A DNA stretch of 64,000 nucleotides from Candidatus Melainabacteria bacterium (GCA_003258725.1 QHMG01000008.1:84929-148928); one strand, 5' to 3'. Positions 34,655 through 43,723 are shown, counted from the stretch's first letter. Numbers and translations are program-made. The notes: generated by a model from the letters alone, not told the origin.

Positions 34655-35349
34655 TTCTTTCCATTGGCGATCTTGGAGAGTACATCCTGCAAGTTTTTTA
34701 TTAACTCCACCCCATTGTTTAAAAAAGAATGGTATATTATGTTCTATGCAATTATCCCTTATAGATGTTACCCAGTTTTCTTGTATTGGGCGAGCCCCTG
34801 GCCCGCTTTCACCACCAACTATAACCCAATTTATATTTTCTAATAATAAATCTTTAATTTCTGTTATCATTGGTTCTATAGATAAATATTTAATATGTGC
34901 TGGTGTATTTATCAAATAGGAAATACGTTTTTTTGTTTATCAGATTCAACTGTTACTCCTAGCCATATATTTTGTGTCCATTTAAGTTTTGGAGCTATGA
35001 GTTCCAATCTTTCTGCTCTTTTGGTAAGAACTTGAAAAGTATGCCAATGTGCTTTGTTCATTACCTCAAAAACTTTTACTATAAATTCATCAGGAACATT
35101 TTTATGAAATAAATCACTCATGGAACATACAAAAATTATTTGAGGCTTTTTCCAAGTTAATGGTTCATTAAGACAATCTTCATGCATAGTAACTTGAAAA
35201 CAATTTTTATATTTTTCTTGTCCCATTGCATGTAAACGCCTAGCCATTCTTTCTGCATAGCAGTGTTTACAACCTTCACTAATTTTTGTACACCCTGTTA
35301 CAGGATTTCAAGTTGATTCTGTCCATTCAATTTTTGACTTTTCTGCCAT
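34643..35349 (-). pseudogene. Three-Cys-motif protein (phage Gp37/Gp68, DUF5131), interrupted
   Basis: Translation from 35349 gives MAEKSKIEWTEST, then TGA as codon 14 (35308-35310), then NPVTGCTKISEGCKHCYAER with the three Cys residues. Family members have Trp at codon 14 (STWNPVTGC), so TGG became TGA or is read as Trp. A second break is in a run of seven A (34928-34934 on the plus strand): the frame shifts between KQKN and the restored RISYLINTPAHIKYLSIEP. The C-terminus has VIVGGESGPGARP and FFFKQWGG, both family hallmarks. It converges with and overlaps tcmP by 12 nt. Confidence 0.82.
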
Positions 35350-35462
35350 AATATAATAATTATAATTATTATACAAAAGTATTAAACCATCGTTTATATG
35401 AAATTTAACTTGATTTTCTTTTAGTTTTGAGTGATGAATACGACACCTAAAAAGGAGGTCGT

Positions 35463-35687
35463 ATGAGTAAAAGCAAGAAATACAGAATTAAACAAAAAGA
35501 TTTTAGGAAGTTAGAAAAATTAGCTGAGCGGATTTATAATACTGCTACAGTTATTGATTATTTTTGCAAGACGCAACAAGAGATTGAAGAGCTATATAAT
35601 CTTACTCCAGTCGTCGAAAATTTAAGACGAGATACTGATACCGTCAACGCATTTTTTATAAATTATCCATACAACAAGAATTTTTAA
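35463..35687 (+). CDS. Small hypothetical protein (74 residues)
   Basis: Preceded by a very strong AAAAAGGAGG site 3-4 nt from ATG. Basic and helical (KKYRIKQKDFRKLEKLAERIYNTA), possibly nucleic-acid binding; no motif recognised. First of a set of small same-strand genes in the island. Confidence 0.65.
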   Translation: MSKSKKYRIKQKDFRKLEKLAERIYNTATVIDYFCKTQQEIEELYNLTPVVENLRRDTDTVNAFFINYPYNKNF

Positions 35688-35825
35688 ATGGTATTTAACT
35701 CCTGTTTAAATACAGTTCAAAAAGTGTTCAAAAATAGATTGTGTCTGAATGATACGTTTTGAAAGAGTTTGCTTGATATTTTACTCATTAAGAGTGATAA
35801 ATGTCATTGTTAATAAGAGGTAACA

Positions 35826-36041
35826 ATGATTGAATTAGGCAAAAAATACAAGCTTAAAAAGATTAAAGGTTTTAAGAACTCTGATAACGAGTACTACAAA
35901 GTAATTGGATTCTATAACTTTGACACTGTAATTTGTGAAAATTCCTACGGGGAAAGATTTGTATTTATGAAAGAGTTTTTAATAGACCCGCAAAAGTCTG
36001 AGGATATCTATTCAGATTTGATACTTGAAAGGAAAGATTGA
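35826..36041 (+). CDS. Small hypothetical protein (71 residues)
   Basis: AGAGGTAAC site before ATG. A beta-rich, SH3-like pattern (KYKLKKIKGF, YYKVIGFYNFDTVICEN, RFVFMKEFLI). Its stop overlaps the next start (TGATG). Upstream, 35688-35825 has TTTAAA-rich half sites (TATTTAACTCCTGTTTAAAT) like those upstream of hipA. Function unknown. Confidence 0.6.
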   Translation: MIELGKKYKLKKIKGFKNSDNEYYKVIGFYNFDTVICENSYGERFVFMKEFLIDPQKSEDIYSDLILERKD

Positions 36042-36243
36042 TGACAGAAAAAGACTATGCACTTTATGGAACAAAGGTTTTGAATTTAAAAACACAAGAA
36101 ATCGGATTACACTGATTTGTATATGGAAAAATAAGTTTGCTGATGCAGAGGTAGATTACGCAACTTGCGTTGATAAACAAGGCAAAAGGTACAATATAGA
36201 GCTTGATAATATAAGAGGGTTTGAAGATGATTTTGAAAAATAA
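36041..36243 (+). pseudogene. Small gene with a probable frameshift near 36105
   Basis: The ATG at 36041 (GGAAAG site) begins MTEKDYALYGTKVLNLKTQE and reaches TGA at about 36112. A second frame then continues TLICIWKNKFADAEVDYATC to the stop at 36243, ending in LDNIRGFEDDFEK. The two join into one small protein of about 67 residues, beta-rich like its upstream neighbour. One-base change needed; not in a homopolymer. It could instead be two short genes. Confidence 0.5.
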
Positions 36244-36460
36244 GCTTACAAGAGAAACTTTAGAAATAACTTATCCTGGATTTAGAAAAAAGTTTGCGAA
36301 AGAAATCCGGATAGCTTTTGAAAGTTATCGAAAAACACAATTAAATAAGTATTCTTATAACTTTAAGGATGATAATTCTATGGAATACAATTTTTACTTC
36401 CAATTACAGTGGAATTTCAACCACTTTGGAAATTTGAATTGGTATATTGAAAAAATTTAG
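36227..36460 (+). CDS. Small hypothetical protein (about 77 residues)
   Basis: The ATG at 36227 has GAGGG 8 nt upstream and overlaps the end of the previous gene. Lys/Arg-rich first half (LKNKLTRETLEI, RKKFAKEIR), aromatic second half (YNFYFQLQWNFNHFG). Convergent with, and overlapping by a few bases, the DUF1643 gene. Function unknown. Confidence 0.55.
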   Translation: MILKNKLTRETLEITYPGFRKKFAKEIRIAFESYRKTQLNKYSYNFKDDNSMEYNFYFQLQWNFNHFGNLNWYIEKI

Positions 36461-37134
36461 TTAATTATTCCATATGGTATAAAAGAAGATTTTTCATCAT
36501 GTTGATTTAAAAATTCTGAGACATATTTATAACGATTTTCAACTCTTATACTTGGATGACAAGGGTCATTATTTAATGTTATTTTATATACAAAAATTCG
36601 TCTTCCATCAATATTCTTTAGATAATTTTTTATATTATCAATATCTGCAGCTTTACTCCCCCAGGCTAGTAAATAGTCTATCTCTTTATTAGTATTGATA
36701 AAAGAGTTTATTATTTCTAAATTTTTTGTTTGGCAATCATCTTTTTGAATATTTTTAATAGTTCCAGAAATTAGAGAAAAAGAATTTAATATAATAATTC
36801 TATTATATTTCTTAAGTTTATAAGCCATTCTTATAATATTTTTCACTGTATCATCAACAGTTGATTCCCTTTCTTCTATTTCAGGGAATGTATTTGAAGG
36901 ATTCATCATTATAACTGCAAGAGTTTCCTCTTCTTTTCGTTGCTCAATAGATAATTCTAGATAAAAACGATGGTCGCCTTGTTTTGGATATTTTTTGTCA
37001 TAATATCCAAAACCGCTTACTTCTATTTTTTCATTTTTAAACTTGTAATTATAATTATTAGATTTTTGTATGTATAAATCAAAACAATCCTTTATTGTTA
37101 ATTTATGCAGATTATTAAATAGAGCTTTATTCAT
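36457..37134 (-). CDS. DUF1643 domain protein
   Basis: 225 residues. RFYLELSIEQ, LAVIMMNPSNTFPEIEERESTVDDTVKNI, IIILNSFSLISG and DYLLAWGSKA match the DUF1643 layout (MLNPSxAD...DDxTxxR...NLF...WG). Function unknown in the family. The start at 37134 is chosen since GCGAGG lies 8 nt upstream; an ATG 6 nt further upstream overlaps the mrr stop. Cotranscribed with the Mrr gene and likely part of the same module. Confidence 0.78.
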   Translation of the reverse strand: MNKALFNNLHKLTIKDCFDLYIQKSNNYNYKFKNEKIEVSGFGYYDKKYPKQGDHRFYLELSIEQRKEEETLAVIMMNPSNTFPEIEERESTVDDTVKNIIRMAYKLKKYNRIIILNSFSLISGTIKNIQKDDCQTKNLEIINSFINTNKEIDYLLAWGSKAADIDNIKNYLKNIDGRRIFVYKITLNNDPCHPSIRVENRYKYVSEFLNQHDEKSSFIPYGIIN

Positions 37135-37136
37135 TA

Positions 37137-38030
37137 TCATTCCTCGCTAAAGAAATCTTCATCAATTTTTTTGATTTCGATTTTAGTTTTAACTTGTATA
37201 CCTAAATTATGTTTAATCATTAATTTTGTTAATTCTTCACCGTCTACTAATCGTATAATTTTACCTTGAACAGATGCGGCTTTCTTTTTAGCTCTTTCAT
37301 CAAAGAAGCTGGTTGTTATAAATACTCCCTTTCTTACCGGAGAACAGCCTAGAGCTCCTGCGAAATTTTGCATTTCTTTTTCATTGACTTTATTGTCTGA
37401 GTACCTTTTAGCTTGCAGGTATATTTTTTCTAACCCCAATTCATCTTCATCAATTATGCCATCTACTCCGCCATCATGACTCATTTTAGTCATAGATCCG
37501 ACACCATAATTCATTTTTTCCATAAGTTGAAGAACGATTTGTTCAAATCTTACAGGGTCTATTTGTTTTAATCTTGTTAGCAATTCTGTTTGTAGATTTT
37601 CTTTATACATATCTTGAGCATGTGCTAACATTTCGTCTGGAGTATCAGTTTTACTTTCTTGTATGTTTTTATCAGAAGTTTTTTCGTCTTTATTAGGTTT
37701 TACAAATTCTAAAAATTCATTATATTGCTTTAGATAGTTTAGTATATCTTTAGGTTTATCTTGAAGGGCTTTTTCGCCTCTTTCATTAATAACAAAATAG
37801 GCTCTTCTAGGTGAATCTATCAATTTAGCAGCTTTTAAATATGTTCTAGCCCAACCTACTCTACCTGCGAATTTATTACTACCACTAGAAATTTTTTCCT
37901 CCAATTCTTCATTTGTTAATTTTAGTTTCTTTGCTAAAATATCAACAATTTCCGTAATTCGATGTTCCTTTTTATCAGATAAAACTTCTAAAACTGGTAT
38001 CATTAATTCATCATATTTAGGTATTGCCAT
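37137..38030 (-). CDS. mrr: Mrr-family type IV restriction endonuclease
   Basis: 297 residues. The N-terminal Mrr_N winged helix (PVLEVLSDKKEHRITEIVD, FAGRVGWARTYLKAAKLI) is followed by an acidic linker and the Mrr_cat nuclease: FEQIVLQLMEKMNYG, DGGVDGIIDED with the catalytic Asp, IYLQAKRY with the QxK motif, and GVFITTSFF. It would cut modified DNA. It has an AAAAGGAG site and is followed immediately by DUF1643. The fold and active-site residues are intact. Confidence 0.92.
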   Translation of the reverse strand: MAIPKYDELMIPVLEVLSDKKEHRITEIVDILAKKLKLTNEELEEKISSGSNKFAGRVGWARTYLKAAKLIDSPRRAYFVINERGEKALQDKPKDILNYLKQYNEFLEFVKPNKDEKTSDKNIQESKTDTPDEMLAHAQDMYKENLQTELLTRLKQIDPVRFEQIVLQLMEKMNYGVGSMTKMSHDGGVDGIIDEDELGLEKIYLQAKRYSDNKVNEKEMQNFAGALGCSPVRKGVFITTSFFDERAKKKAASVQGKIIRLVDGEELTKLMIKHNLGIQVKTKIEIKKIDEDFFSEE

Positions 38031-38075
38031 TCATAAACTCCTTTTTCTTAAGCATAGCACAAAAATTTGCAGGAT

Positions 38076-38474
38076 TTATTCTATACCTAAAATTTCATGC
38101 TCGATTTGGCGGATGAAGTCCGGGGAAAGTTCGGTTTTTATTTGTGGTGTTTCTGTTTGAGTATTGTTTTCTTTCAATTCTGGGAGAAAGTTTAAAATGT
38201 TCACTAGGGAATAGTATTCTGCTTGGCTTATCTGGCTGTTAGATTTATTACTGTTTGCGATTTTTTCCATAAGCTTTTGGGCAAACTTTTGCAAGTCCTC
38301 TTTGAACTGTGATTTATCATACATTGATTCTTTTCGCTTTTTATCCCAATCATATTGCTTTTTCCAGTAAAACAAAGTCCTTTTTGCAATCCCAAGTTCT
38401 AAAGATATTTCACTAACGGTCGAGCCTTTTAAAAACATTTGCTCTGTTTGTTTAAATAATTTTATTTTACTCAT
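38076..38474 (-). CDS. HTH protein, terminase-small-subunit/Mu Gp27-like
   Basis: 132 residues. The N-terminus has an HTH of the homeodomain type (MFLKGSTVSEISLELGIAK, RTLFYWKKQYDWDKKR) as in phage small terminases and transposon-associated DNA-binding proteins. The C-terminal half is charged and helical. It overlaps the preceding gene by one base, so it belongs to the transposition operon. Role: probable DNA binding; the exact family is uncertain. Confidence 0.6.
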   Translation of the reverse strand: MSKIKLFKQTEQMFLKGSTVSEISLELGIAKRTLFYWKKQYDWDKKRKESMYDKSQFKEDLQKFAQKLMEKIANSNKSNSQISQAEYYSLVNILNFLPELKENNTQTETPQIKTELSPDFIRQIEHEILGIE

Positions 38475-39034
38475 TAAAAACCCTCAAAATTTAAGTTTTT
38501 TATTCCAAAATGATTTTTGTCTTGTACTTTTTTAACCTGATAAACACAACTCCTATCAATCACTCCAAGGTGTTGGAAATACTTTATCAATTGATTTAGA
38601 AGTGCCATTGTGTTTTTAATTCTGCGGGGCTTCAGGCGTCTTAATTCGCAGACCTTAAAAAGTTCTTTTATCGACTCAATATCAATTTCATGCAGGTAAT
38701 AGCAGTTTATAAACGGTATAATATTGAAATTAAAAATCGCATTATAGTTCCTGTAGGTCTTGAATTTGCAGTATTTTTCGACATAATTTTTCATAAAATA
38801 TTCTTTTGCATCTTCTATACTAATTTTTAGGTGTTTATTCTTTAGCGGGCTGAATATTTCATAATTTTCACCTGTTTTCGTTTCTTCATTGTATTTATAA
38901 ATTCCGTTTTCAAAAAGTATTTTATTGCTGTTCAAAAGCTGTTCAAGCTTTGTTTTGCAATCGCATTCTGCTATCAATTCAATATCATCAATGGTAAATT
39001 CTTTTAATCTTTTTGCTAATTTTTCTATATTCAT
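38474..39034 (-). CDS. Transposon-associated protein with a recombinase core-binding-like domain
   Basis: 186 residues from the ATG at 39034 (AAAGGA site); the frame opens earlier only through the family D repeat. EDAKEYFMKNYVEKYCKF, TYRNYNAIFNFNIIPFI and KNTMALLNQLIKYFQHLGVI resemble the helical SAM-like core-binding domain of tyrosine recombinases, but no catalytic domain follows. It sits between the ATPase B pseudogene and the HTH gene. Function uncertain. Confidence 0.5.
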   Translation of the reverse strand: MNIEKLAKRLKEFTIDDIELIAECDCKTKLEQLLNSNKILFENGIYKYNEETKTGENYEIFSPLKNKHLKISIEDAKEYFMKNYVEKYCKFKTYRNYNAIFNFNIIPFINCYYLHEIDIESIKELFKVCELRRLKPRRIKNTMALLNQLIKYFQHLGVIDRSCVYQVKKVQDKNHFGIKNLNFEGF

Positions 39035-39050
39035 ATTGTCCTTTCGTCTT

Positions 39051-39140
39051 GGATTATTCGGGGTGTCGGCAGAGTAACGTCTGACTGACACCTTACGGGC
39101 TGGGTTCGCTTTCGCTCACAGGACGCTCTACCGAAAATCC
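39051..39140. repeat. MITE-like repeat, family D, copy 2
   Basis: 90 bp with ends GGATTATTCGGG and CCGAAAATCC and the shared core TTACGGGCTGGGTTCG. It sits exactly between the stop of ATPase B (39144) and the next start (39034), so it separates two genes of one operon. Confidence 0.78.
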
Positions 39141-39143
39141 GCT

Positions 39144-39823
39144 TCATATAATTTGCTCCATAACTTCTTTTGTAATTTCTTCTAAATTATTTTCTTTTGC
39201 AAAACTTTCAAGTTTGCTTATAAGCTGTACTATTTGTCTGAACCTGTTGTATTTTTTGTGGATATATTCTATCGAATCAGGCGTAAACGGTATTTCAGAT
39301 AGTTGGCTAAAAATTTGACTCAAATCTTCTATTTCAAAGGTCTCAAATTTTACAATCTCACTAAATCTGTCATACAAGTGCTTGTATCTTTCAAGTTTTC
39401 TAAGAGGCAAGCCTATTCCGACAAAGATTATCGGGCAATCTGTTTTATCGTGGATGTCTCTTAGGGTTTCTACACTTTTGTAATTGTTCATCAGGTAGTC
39501 GATTTCATCTACAAAAATAATTTTTGGCTTTTGAATAAGTTTGCTAATCACGACATTAAAGTTGTCTGAGGTCAAATACCGAGGGAGTTCATCCATTTCT
39601 CTAACAATTTCTTCAACAAGCCACCTGCTTGTCATAAGGTTTGAGGCTCAAATGTAAATCCCGTCATACTTGCAGGCTAGCCAAAGTGCCGTTTGAGATT
39701 TTCCAAGCCCGGCTCACCATATATAAGTCCCATTTTAGGAATGTTTTTGGGTTTGCTTTTTAGGGCTTCAACTAAGCCTATAAAATTCCTTACATTTCGG
39801 GTCCTTACAAAGATTTTTTTCAT
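39144..39823 (-). pseudogene. MuB/TnsC-like transposition ATPase, interrupted
   Basis: The ATG at 39823 (AAAGGA site) gives MKKIFVRTRNVRNFIGLVEA, then GLIYGEPGL, where Walker A breaks. With one G more (near 39707) it reads GLGKSQTALWLACKYDGIYI, then TGA, then ASNLMTSRWLVEEIVREMDE and the intact frame with Walker B KIIFVDEIDYL and IIFVGIGLPL. The TGA stands where Arg (IYIRA) is usual. So there are two defects: a frameshift in Walker A and a nonsense codon. It would have served as target-selection ATPase for the neighbouring transposase. Confidence 0.82.
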
Positions 39824-39891
39824 TTTATCCTTTCTTGGTTGCTCGCAATAAATGGGTATGGCTTCGCCTTTCACCCTCTGCTCGCAATCCG

Positions 39892-41704
39892 CTATTCATA
39901 TAACAGTTTATACTCCTTTGTTTGTTTAAATTCTGCAATCCAAGTGTCGCTTGGGTTATGTTTTATCAAATATTCGTATTTTTCTGAATTGTTTTTGAAA
40001 ATCGGGAGGGACTTTTCTCCGTTGTTTATTTTTTGAACACCATTTGAACGAGGCTTGAACTTATTGTCACCCTGAACTTGTTTCAGGGTCTCTTGTGTTG
40101 CAGATTCTGAAATAAATTCAGAATGATATTCTAAAAATTTTATTTCATCATTCGTCAATAATTTTTTAACCGAGTTTATAGTTTTTCGTTTAAGTTTTTG
40201 TTGTTTTTGGATTTTTTGTTTGTAATCCTCTAAATCCTCGACCGTTCCTAAAATCTTTGCCATCGGGTGAGTTTCTGTTACTCGATCTGCTGTGCATAAG
40301 TATTCACCTTTCGGGGTAAAAACTTTTACACTAGTTAGATCAAACAGGTTGTATTTTACTAAAACTTTTCCTCTTAATCCGTATAGTCTTTCGTCAAAAT
40401 AATCGCAGTTTAAGAAGCTTACGCCGTTTCGTTGAATTGTTTTGACTTCAGTTGCCAGCATCAAATCGTCAAGCAAGCTTTTATCAATATTCTGTTTTTT
40501 ACGATTTTCCAAAACCCCTGCGATTGTCATATTCGCTGCATTTGTGCAGGTTTGTGAGTTTTTGAACTTAAGCCACATATCAATCATTTTGATTGTTTCT
40601 TCTATTGTGGGAACATAATCATTATGCAGGTTGGAGTGGAATTTTTCGTTTCGTTTTAAGTATGCAGGTTTGTTAATAATTGATGAGCCGACATAGCTTG
40701 GCATTAGTTTTTCAAATCCTTCTTGAAATTCTTTAAAGAACCTCTCAATAACCTTTGACCTTGCGTTATATGGTCTTGCAAACACCGTTTCAATTCCGAG
40801 TTTTGCATAAAGCCCGTAAAAACCTAATTCTCCGAATCCTTTATCATCTGTAAAATACTTCGCTCTAAATGCTCTGCCGTTATCTTGATAGACAATTTTC
40901 GGTATCATATCAAGGTTTATTATTGCGTTTCTTAGGGCACTTGCAATACATTGGGTGTTTTCTGCAAGCATAATTTCATACCCGACCAGTGCTGTTGATT
41001 TCCAGTCCAAAAATCCAACCAAAGTTTGCTCGACAAGGCTTGCCCGTAAACGGATTAATCACTTGAAACGCCAGTTTGTGCCCGTCTGCAACTAAAATAT
41101 CCCCGACATCAAGCAGGCTAGCGTCCCTTTTAATATAAGGTTCGACTTTGTCAGAAAGTGCTTTTTCGCCGTCTCGAGCAAGCACCCATTTGTCATAATT
41201 GTTATCCTTAAACCATTTTGCATAGCGTCTGAATGTAATATCTGCAGGGATGAAACTTTGACCTTGTTCTTTGAGCTTGTATTTTGTAAGTGCGATTGCT
41301 TTACCGATACAAATTCTATTCGGGTGCAGGAGCAAGCCAATAAATATTTTGATTTCTTCATCCGTCAGACATGTTCTGTATTCATTCACGGAAACGTATT
41401 TGTAATTAGGAATTAGCCTTGTATAATCTTCTGTTCCGTCTAAACTTGCTTTCCAACCATGCAGGCTTCCTCGAGATATTTTACCTAAAATATTAAAAAG
41501 ATAGGAATTTGAACTATTATGCAGTTTGACAAAATCATAGTCTGCTTGAAGTTTGTTGACAGCTTTACGGCGAAACTCCTGCCATTTGCGGATTAAATCA
41601 AGTTTTGCAAGAGCGTTTTGCTTTGCCTTCTCAGGGGTGTATTTAACAGCCTCAACTTGGTTTTCCATTGTCTCAAAATCCTTGTAATGCTTTGTGCAAC
41701 ACAT
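39892..41704 (-). pseudogene. Mu/TnsB-type DDE transposase, frameshifted
   Basis: About 600 codons in two frames. The first part (from 41704, or an internal ATG at 41668) ends with GDILVADGHKLAFQVINPFT (first catalytic Asp). One A too many near 41020 shifts the frame; the second part continues TLVGFLDWKSTALVGYEIM, VYQDNGRAF (second Asp) and ERFFKEFQEGFE (catalytic Glu), then a Mu-type beta-barrel region. The N-terminal DNA-binding domain seems truncated. In its C-terminus a family A repeat is inserted in frame (40065-40126). Confidence 0.85.
40065..40126. repeat. Family A repeat inserted in the transposase coding sequence
   Basis: TGTCACCCTGAAC...TTCAGGGTCTC linker AGATTCTGAA...TTCAGAATGAT. 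In the transposase frame it codes HSEFISESATQETLKQVQGD. It adds about 20 residues without breaking the frame. Confidence 0.85.
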
Positions 41705-41735
41705 CCATCACTCGTTTTGAGACAGAAGTCAAGTG

Positions 41736-43304
41736 TTAGGCATCTACATTAAAAATATTTTTTATTTTTATTTGATATCCTAAGTTTGATAAAGTTTTAA
41801 TCATATAACGAATTGCAACTTTACTAAAAAAAGGAATTTTAGGTCTGGCATCATTATATTTACTAATAATACCTAAAATAATTGTATAGTTACTTGATTT
41901 AAAGTCATTATCAATATATTCAGTCATTCCTTTTTTTGATAATTTTCTATTGTATTTTTCTCTAAAATCAGAATCTAATAATGCTTCAGCAGAAACTGCA
42001 GCTTGATTAAATAAATGGCTTAGAACAGAAGAGCCTCCAGATTTTTTTATGTGAATAAGTTCTTTATTATTTGTTAGAATATCGCAAACTTCTATTTTAT
42101 TTCCAGTTCCACCACCATAAGGAATTTCTCCAATTCGATGTATTAATGCTGCATTTATACTTGTTGCTAAATTTTCATTATACTCATTTTCTGTATAATT
42201 TTCTTCACCATTAGATGAGTATGATGGTAAGTTTAATTCAGAAATTGTTATATTATCATATTCTCTTTTAACTATTAGTTCAAAATTATTATCTATTTGG
42301 TACCATTTACCATTGTTTAAACAGAATGATTTACTCTGATATTCAATTTCCGCGATAAGACATTTTTGAGCAGACCAAGATAATATTTCAGACTCATTCT
42401 CTGCTGAAATAACTTTTATTGTTTTATTTTTAAATTTATCCATTGTTAATTCGGCAAGATCATCGAAAGTCTCAATAACTTTTTCGATTTTAATATCATC
42501 AAATTCATCTCTAGAGCCAGAATATTTAAAACACTTTACTTGCTCCCAGTTGATAATATCAGGTACAGCCATCCAAATATTTTCAAAATCTTGATTTTTT
42601 ATTTTTTCAATAACGTAATTGTTAAGATTTTCAATTAAATCTTTGCTTCTTACAGCTTTTATATTATCAAGCCAATCAAAATTATTTTTATATGCAATGT
42701 CGTTATATTTTAAGTAACAATAATCAAGAAACTCTTCAATATTATGTATATTTTTCTCAACAGCTATACTAAAAATATCACCTCCTGTAATTATAGATTT
42801 CCCAAAAATCTCATCTGTGGTAGCAGCTGTAACATTACGCATTAGGTCACTATAAATATTGAATCCAAAATCAGAAATTTTACCCGTTTTAGGAATTTGT
42901 TCCTGCGATTGTTTTTGGTTACCTCCTATGTTTAATTTTGATATTTTTCTCAATTCATTATTTTTAACAGTATTCAAAACAATTTTAAGCCCAAATTGTT
43001 CTTCAAGAACACCTTCTTTAAATAGAGGTTTTGCATACCCAAATGTTAATGCGAATATTCTTAATCTTCCCTCATAGATTCGTTTTACCAACAAGACAAC
43101 TTTAGCATTTGCTTGAAACAGACCTGCATCAGTTATTTCAAAAAAGTTATTTAACCAGGTCGGTTGGTGAGAATTACTTCTTACATAATATGCTATCTTA
43201 TTTTCGTTATACACATGTAATTCTAATAACTCATTTTTAAAAATTTCATTATTTTCTTGAATACCGTCTTTTATTAAATAAATTGAAAGTTTATTCTTTG
43301 CCAT
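41736..43304 (-). CDS. TIGR04141 / DUF6119 family sporadically distributed protein
   Basis: 522 residues. It starts MAKNKLSIYLIKDGI, with GLFQANAKVVLLVKR and LRIFALTFGYAKPL, and a late region with EVCDILTNNKELIHIKKSGGSS, then LSHLFNQAAVSAEALL. This pattern (short beta start, HVKK-SS-LSHLF-Q) is that of TIGR04141 (DUF6119), sporadically found in islands and defense loci. Function unknown. GGAGATG site about 11 nt upstream of ATG. It lies between the dead transposase and the tRNA-Val end of the island. Confidence 0.8.
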   Translation of the reverse strand: MAKNKLSIYLIKDGIQENNEIFKNELLELHVYNENKIAYYVRSNSHQPTWLNNFFEITDAGLFQANAKVVLLVKRIYEGRLRIFALTFGYAKPLFKEGVLEEQFGLKIVLNTVKNNELRKISKLNIGGNQKQSQEQIPKTGKISDFGFNIYSDLMRNVTAATTDEIFGKSIITGGDIFSIAVEKNIHNIEEFLDYCYLKYNDIAYKNNFDWLDNIKAVRSKDLIENLNNYVIEKIKNQDFENIWMAVPDIINWEQVKCFKYSGSRDEFDDIKIEKVIETFDDLAELTMDKFKNKTIKVISAENESEILSWSAQKCLIAEIEYQSKSFCLNNGKWYQIDNNFELIVKREYDNITISELNLPSYSSNGEENYTENEYNENLATSINAALIHRIGEIPYGGGTGNKIEVCDILTNNKELIHIKKSGGSSVLSHLFNQAAVSAEALLDSDFREKYNRKLSKKGMTEYIDNDFKSSNYTIILGIISKYNDARPKIPFFSKVAIRYMIKTLSNLGYQIKIKNIFNVDA

Positions 43305-43441
43305 TCTTTTTTATCATCTCCTTTTGAACATATTATCATTTATGTGTAATTTAAAATGGAAAATTAAGAAAAATTTAACTTTTACATAATCTAAAAGATT
43401 ATACTATATATCTCAATTTACGAGTAAAAATAAAATTGCAC

Positions 43442-43545
43442 TTTCTTGCACTTTATTGTACTGGGCTTATCTTTAAACACCTAGCCGATTTTAGTCTAAT
43501 GTGGTCTTAAAAATTTGCAAATGGAGTGCAAAAGAGTGCAAGAAA
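43442..43545. repeat. Pair of 23-bp inverted repeats near the island end
   Basis: TTTCTTGCACTTTATTGTAC at 43442 and its reverse complement form GAGTGCAAAAGAGTGCAAGAAA ending at 43545 match at 18 of 23 positions, 58 bp apart. Several TTGCAC/GTGCAA half-sites lie around them. The 43305-43723 gap contains no gene; besides this it has the inverted pair CTGTCTCAA (about 43638)/TTTGAGACAG (about 41717) and the terminator at 43694. Possible recombinase sites. Confidence 0.5.
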
Positions 43546-43693
43546 TGAGTACTTAAGAGCAAGTAAAGTCCCCTACATCTCAATACTAAAAACAGCCTCA
43601 ATCGTGCTGTCTGTTTGATTTTTTATTAAATTTCTCCTGTCTCAATGTCCCAGAAACCTATTATTCGGAGAGTGAGATGCCTCTCAACAAAAA

Positions 43694-43719
43694 AAAAGAA
43701 CCCTCAATGTGGTTCTTTT
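43694..43719 (-). terminator. Terminator of the tRNA-Val gene
   Basis: AAAAGAACC-CTCAATGT-GGTTCTTTT, starting 4 nt after the tRNA 3' end on the minus strand, followed by T-rich sequence. Confidence 0.8.
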
Positions 43720-43723
43720 AATA

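Noticed and set aside
33418..35349. Whole-genome TGA recoding (genetic code 4)
   Set aside because: Neighbouring intact genes use TGG for Trp and many genes end in TGA (for example fixC), so the host uses the standard code.
43442..43545. CRISPR array
   Set aside because: Only one inverted pair, no regularly spaced direct repeats; none found elsewhere either.
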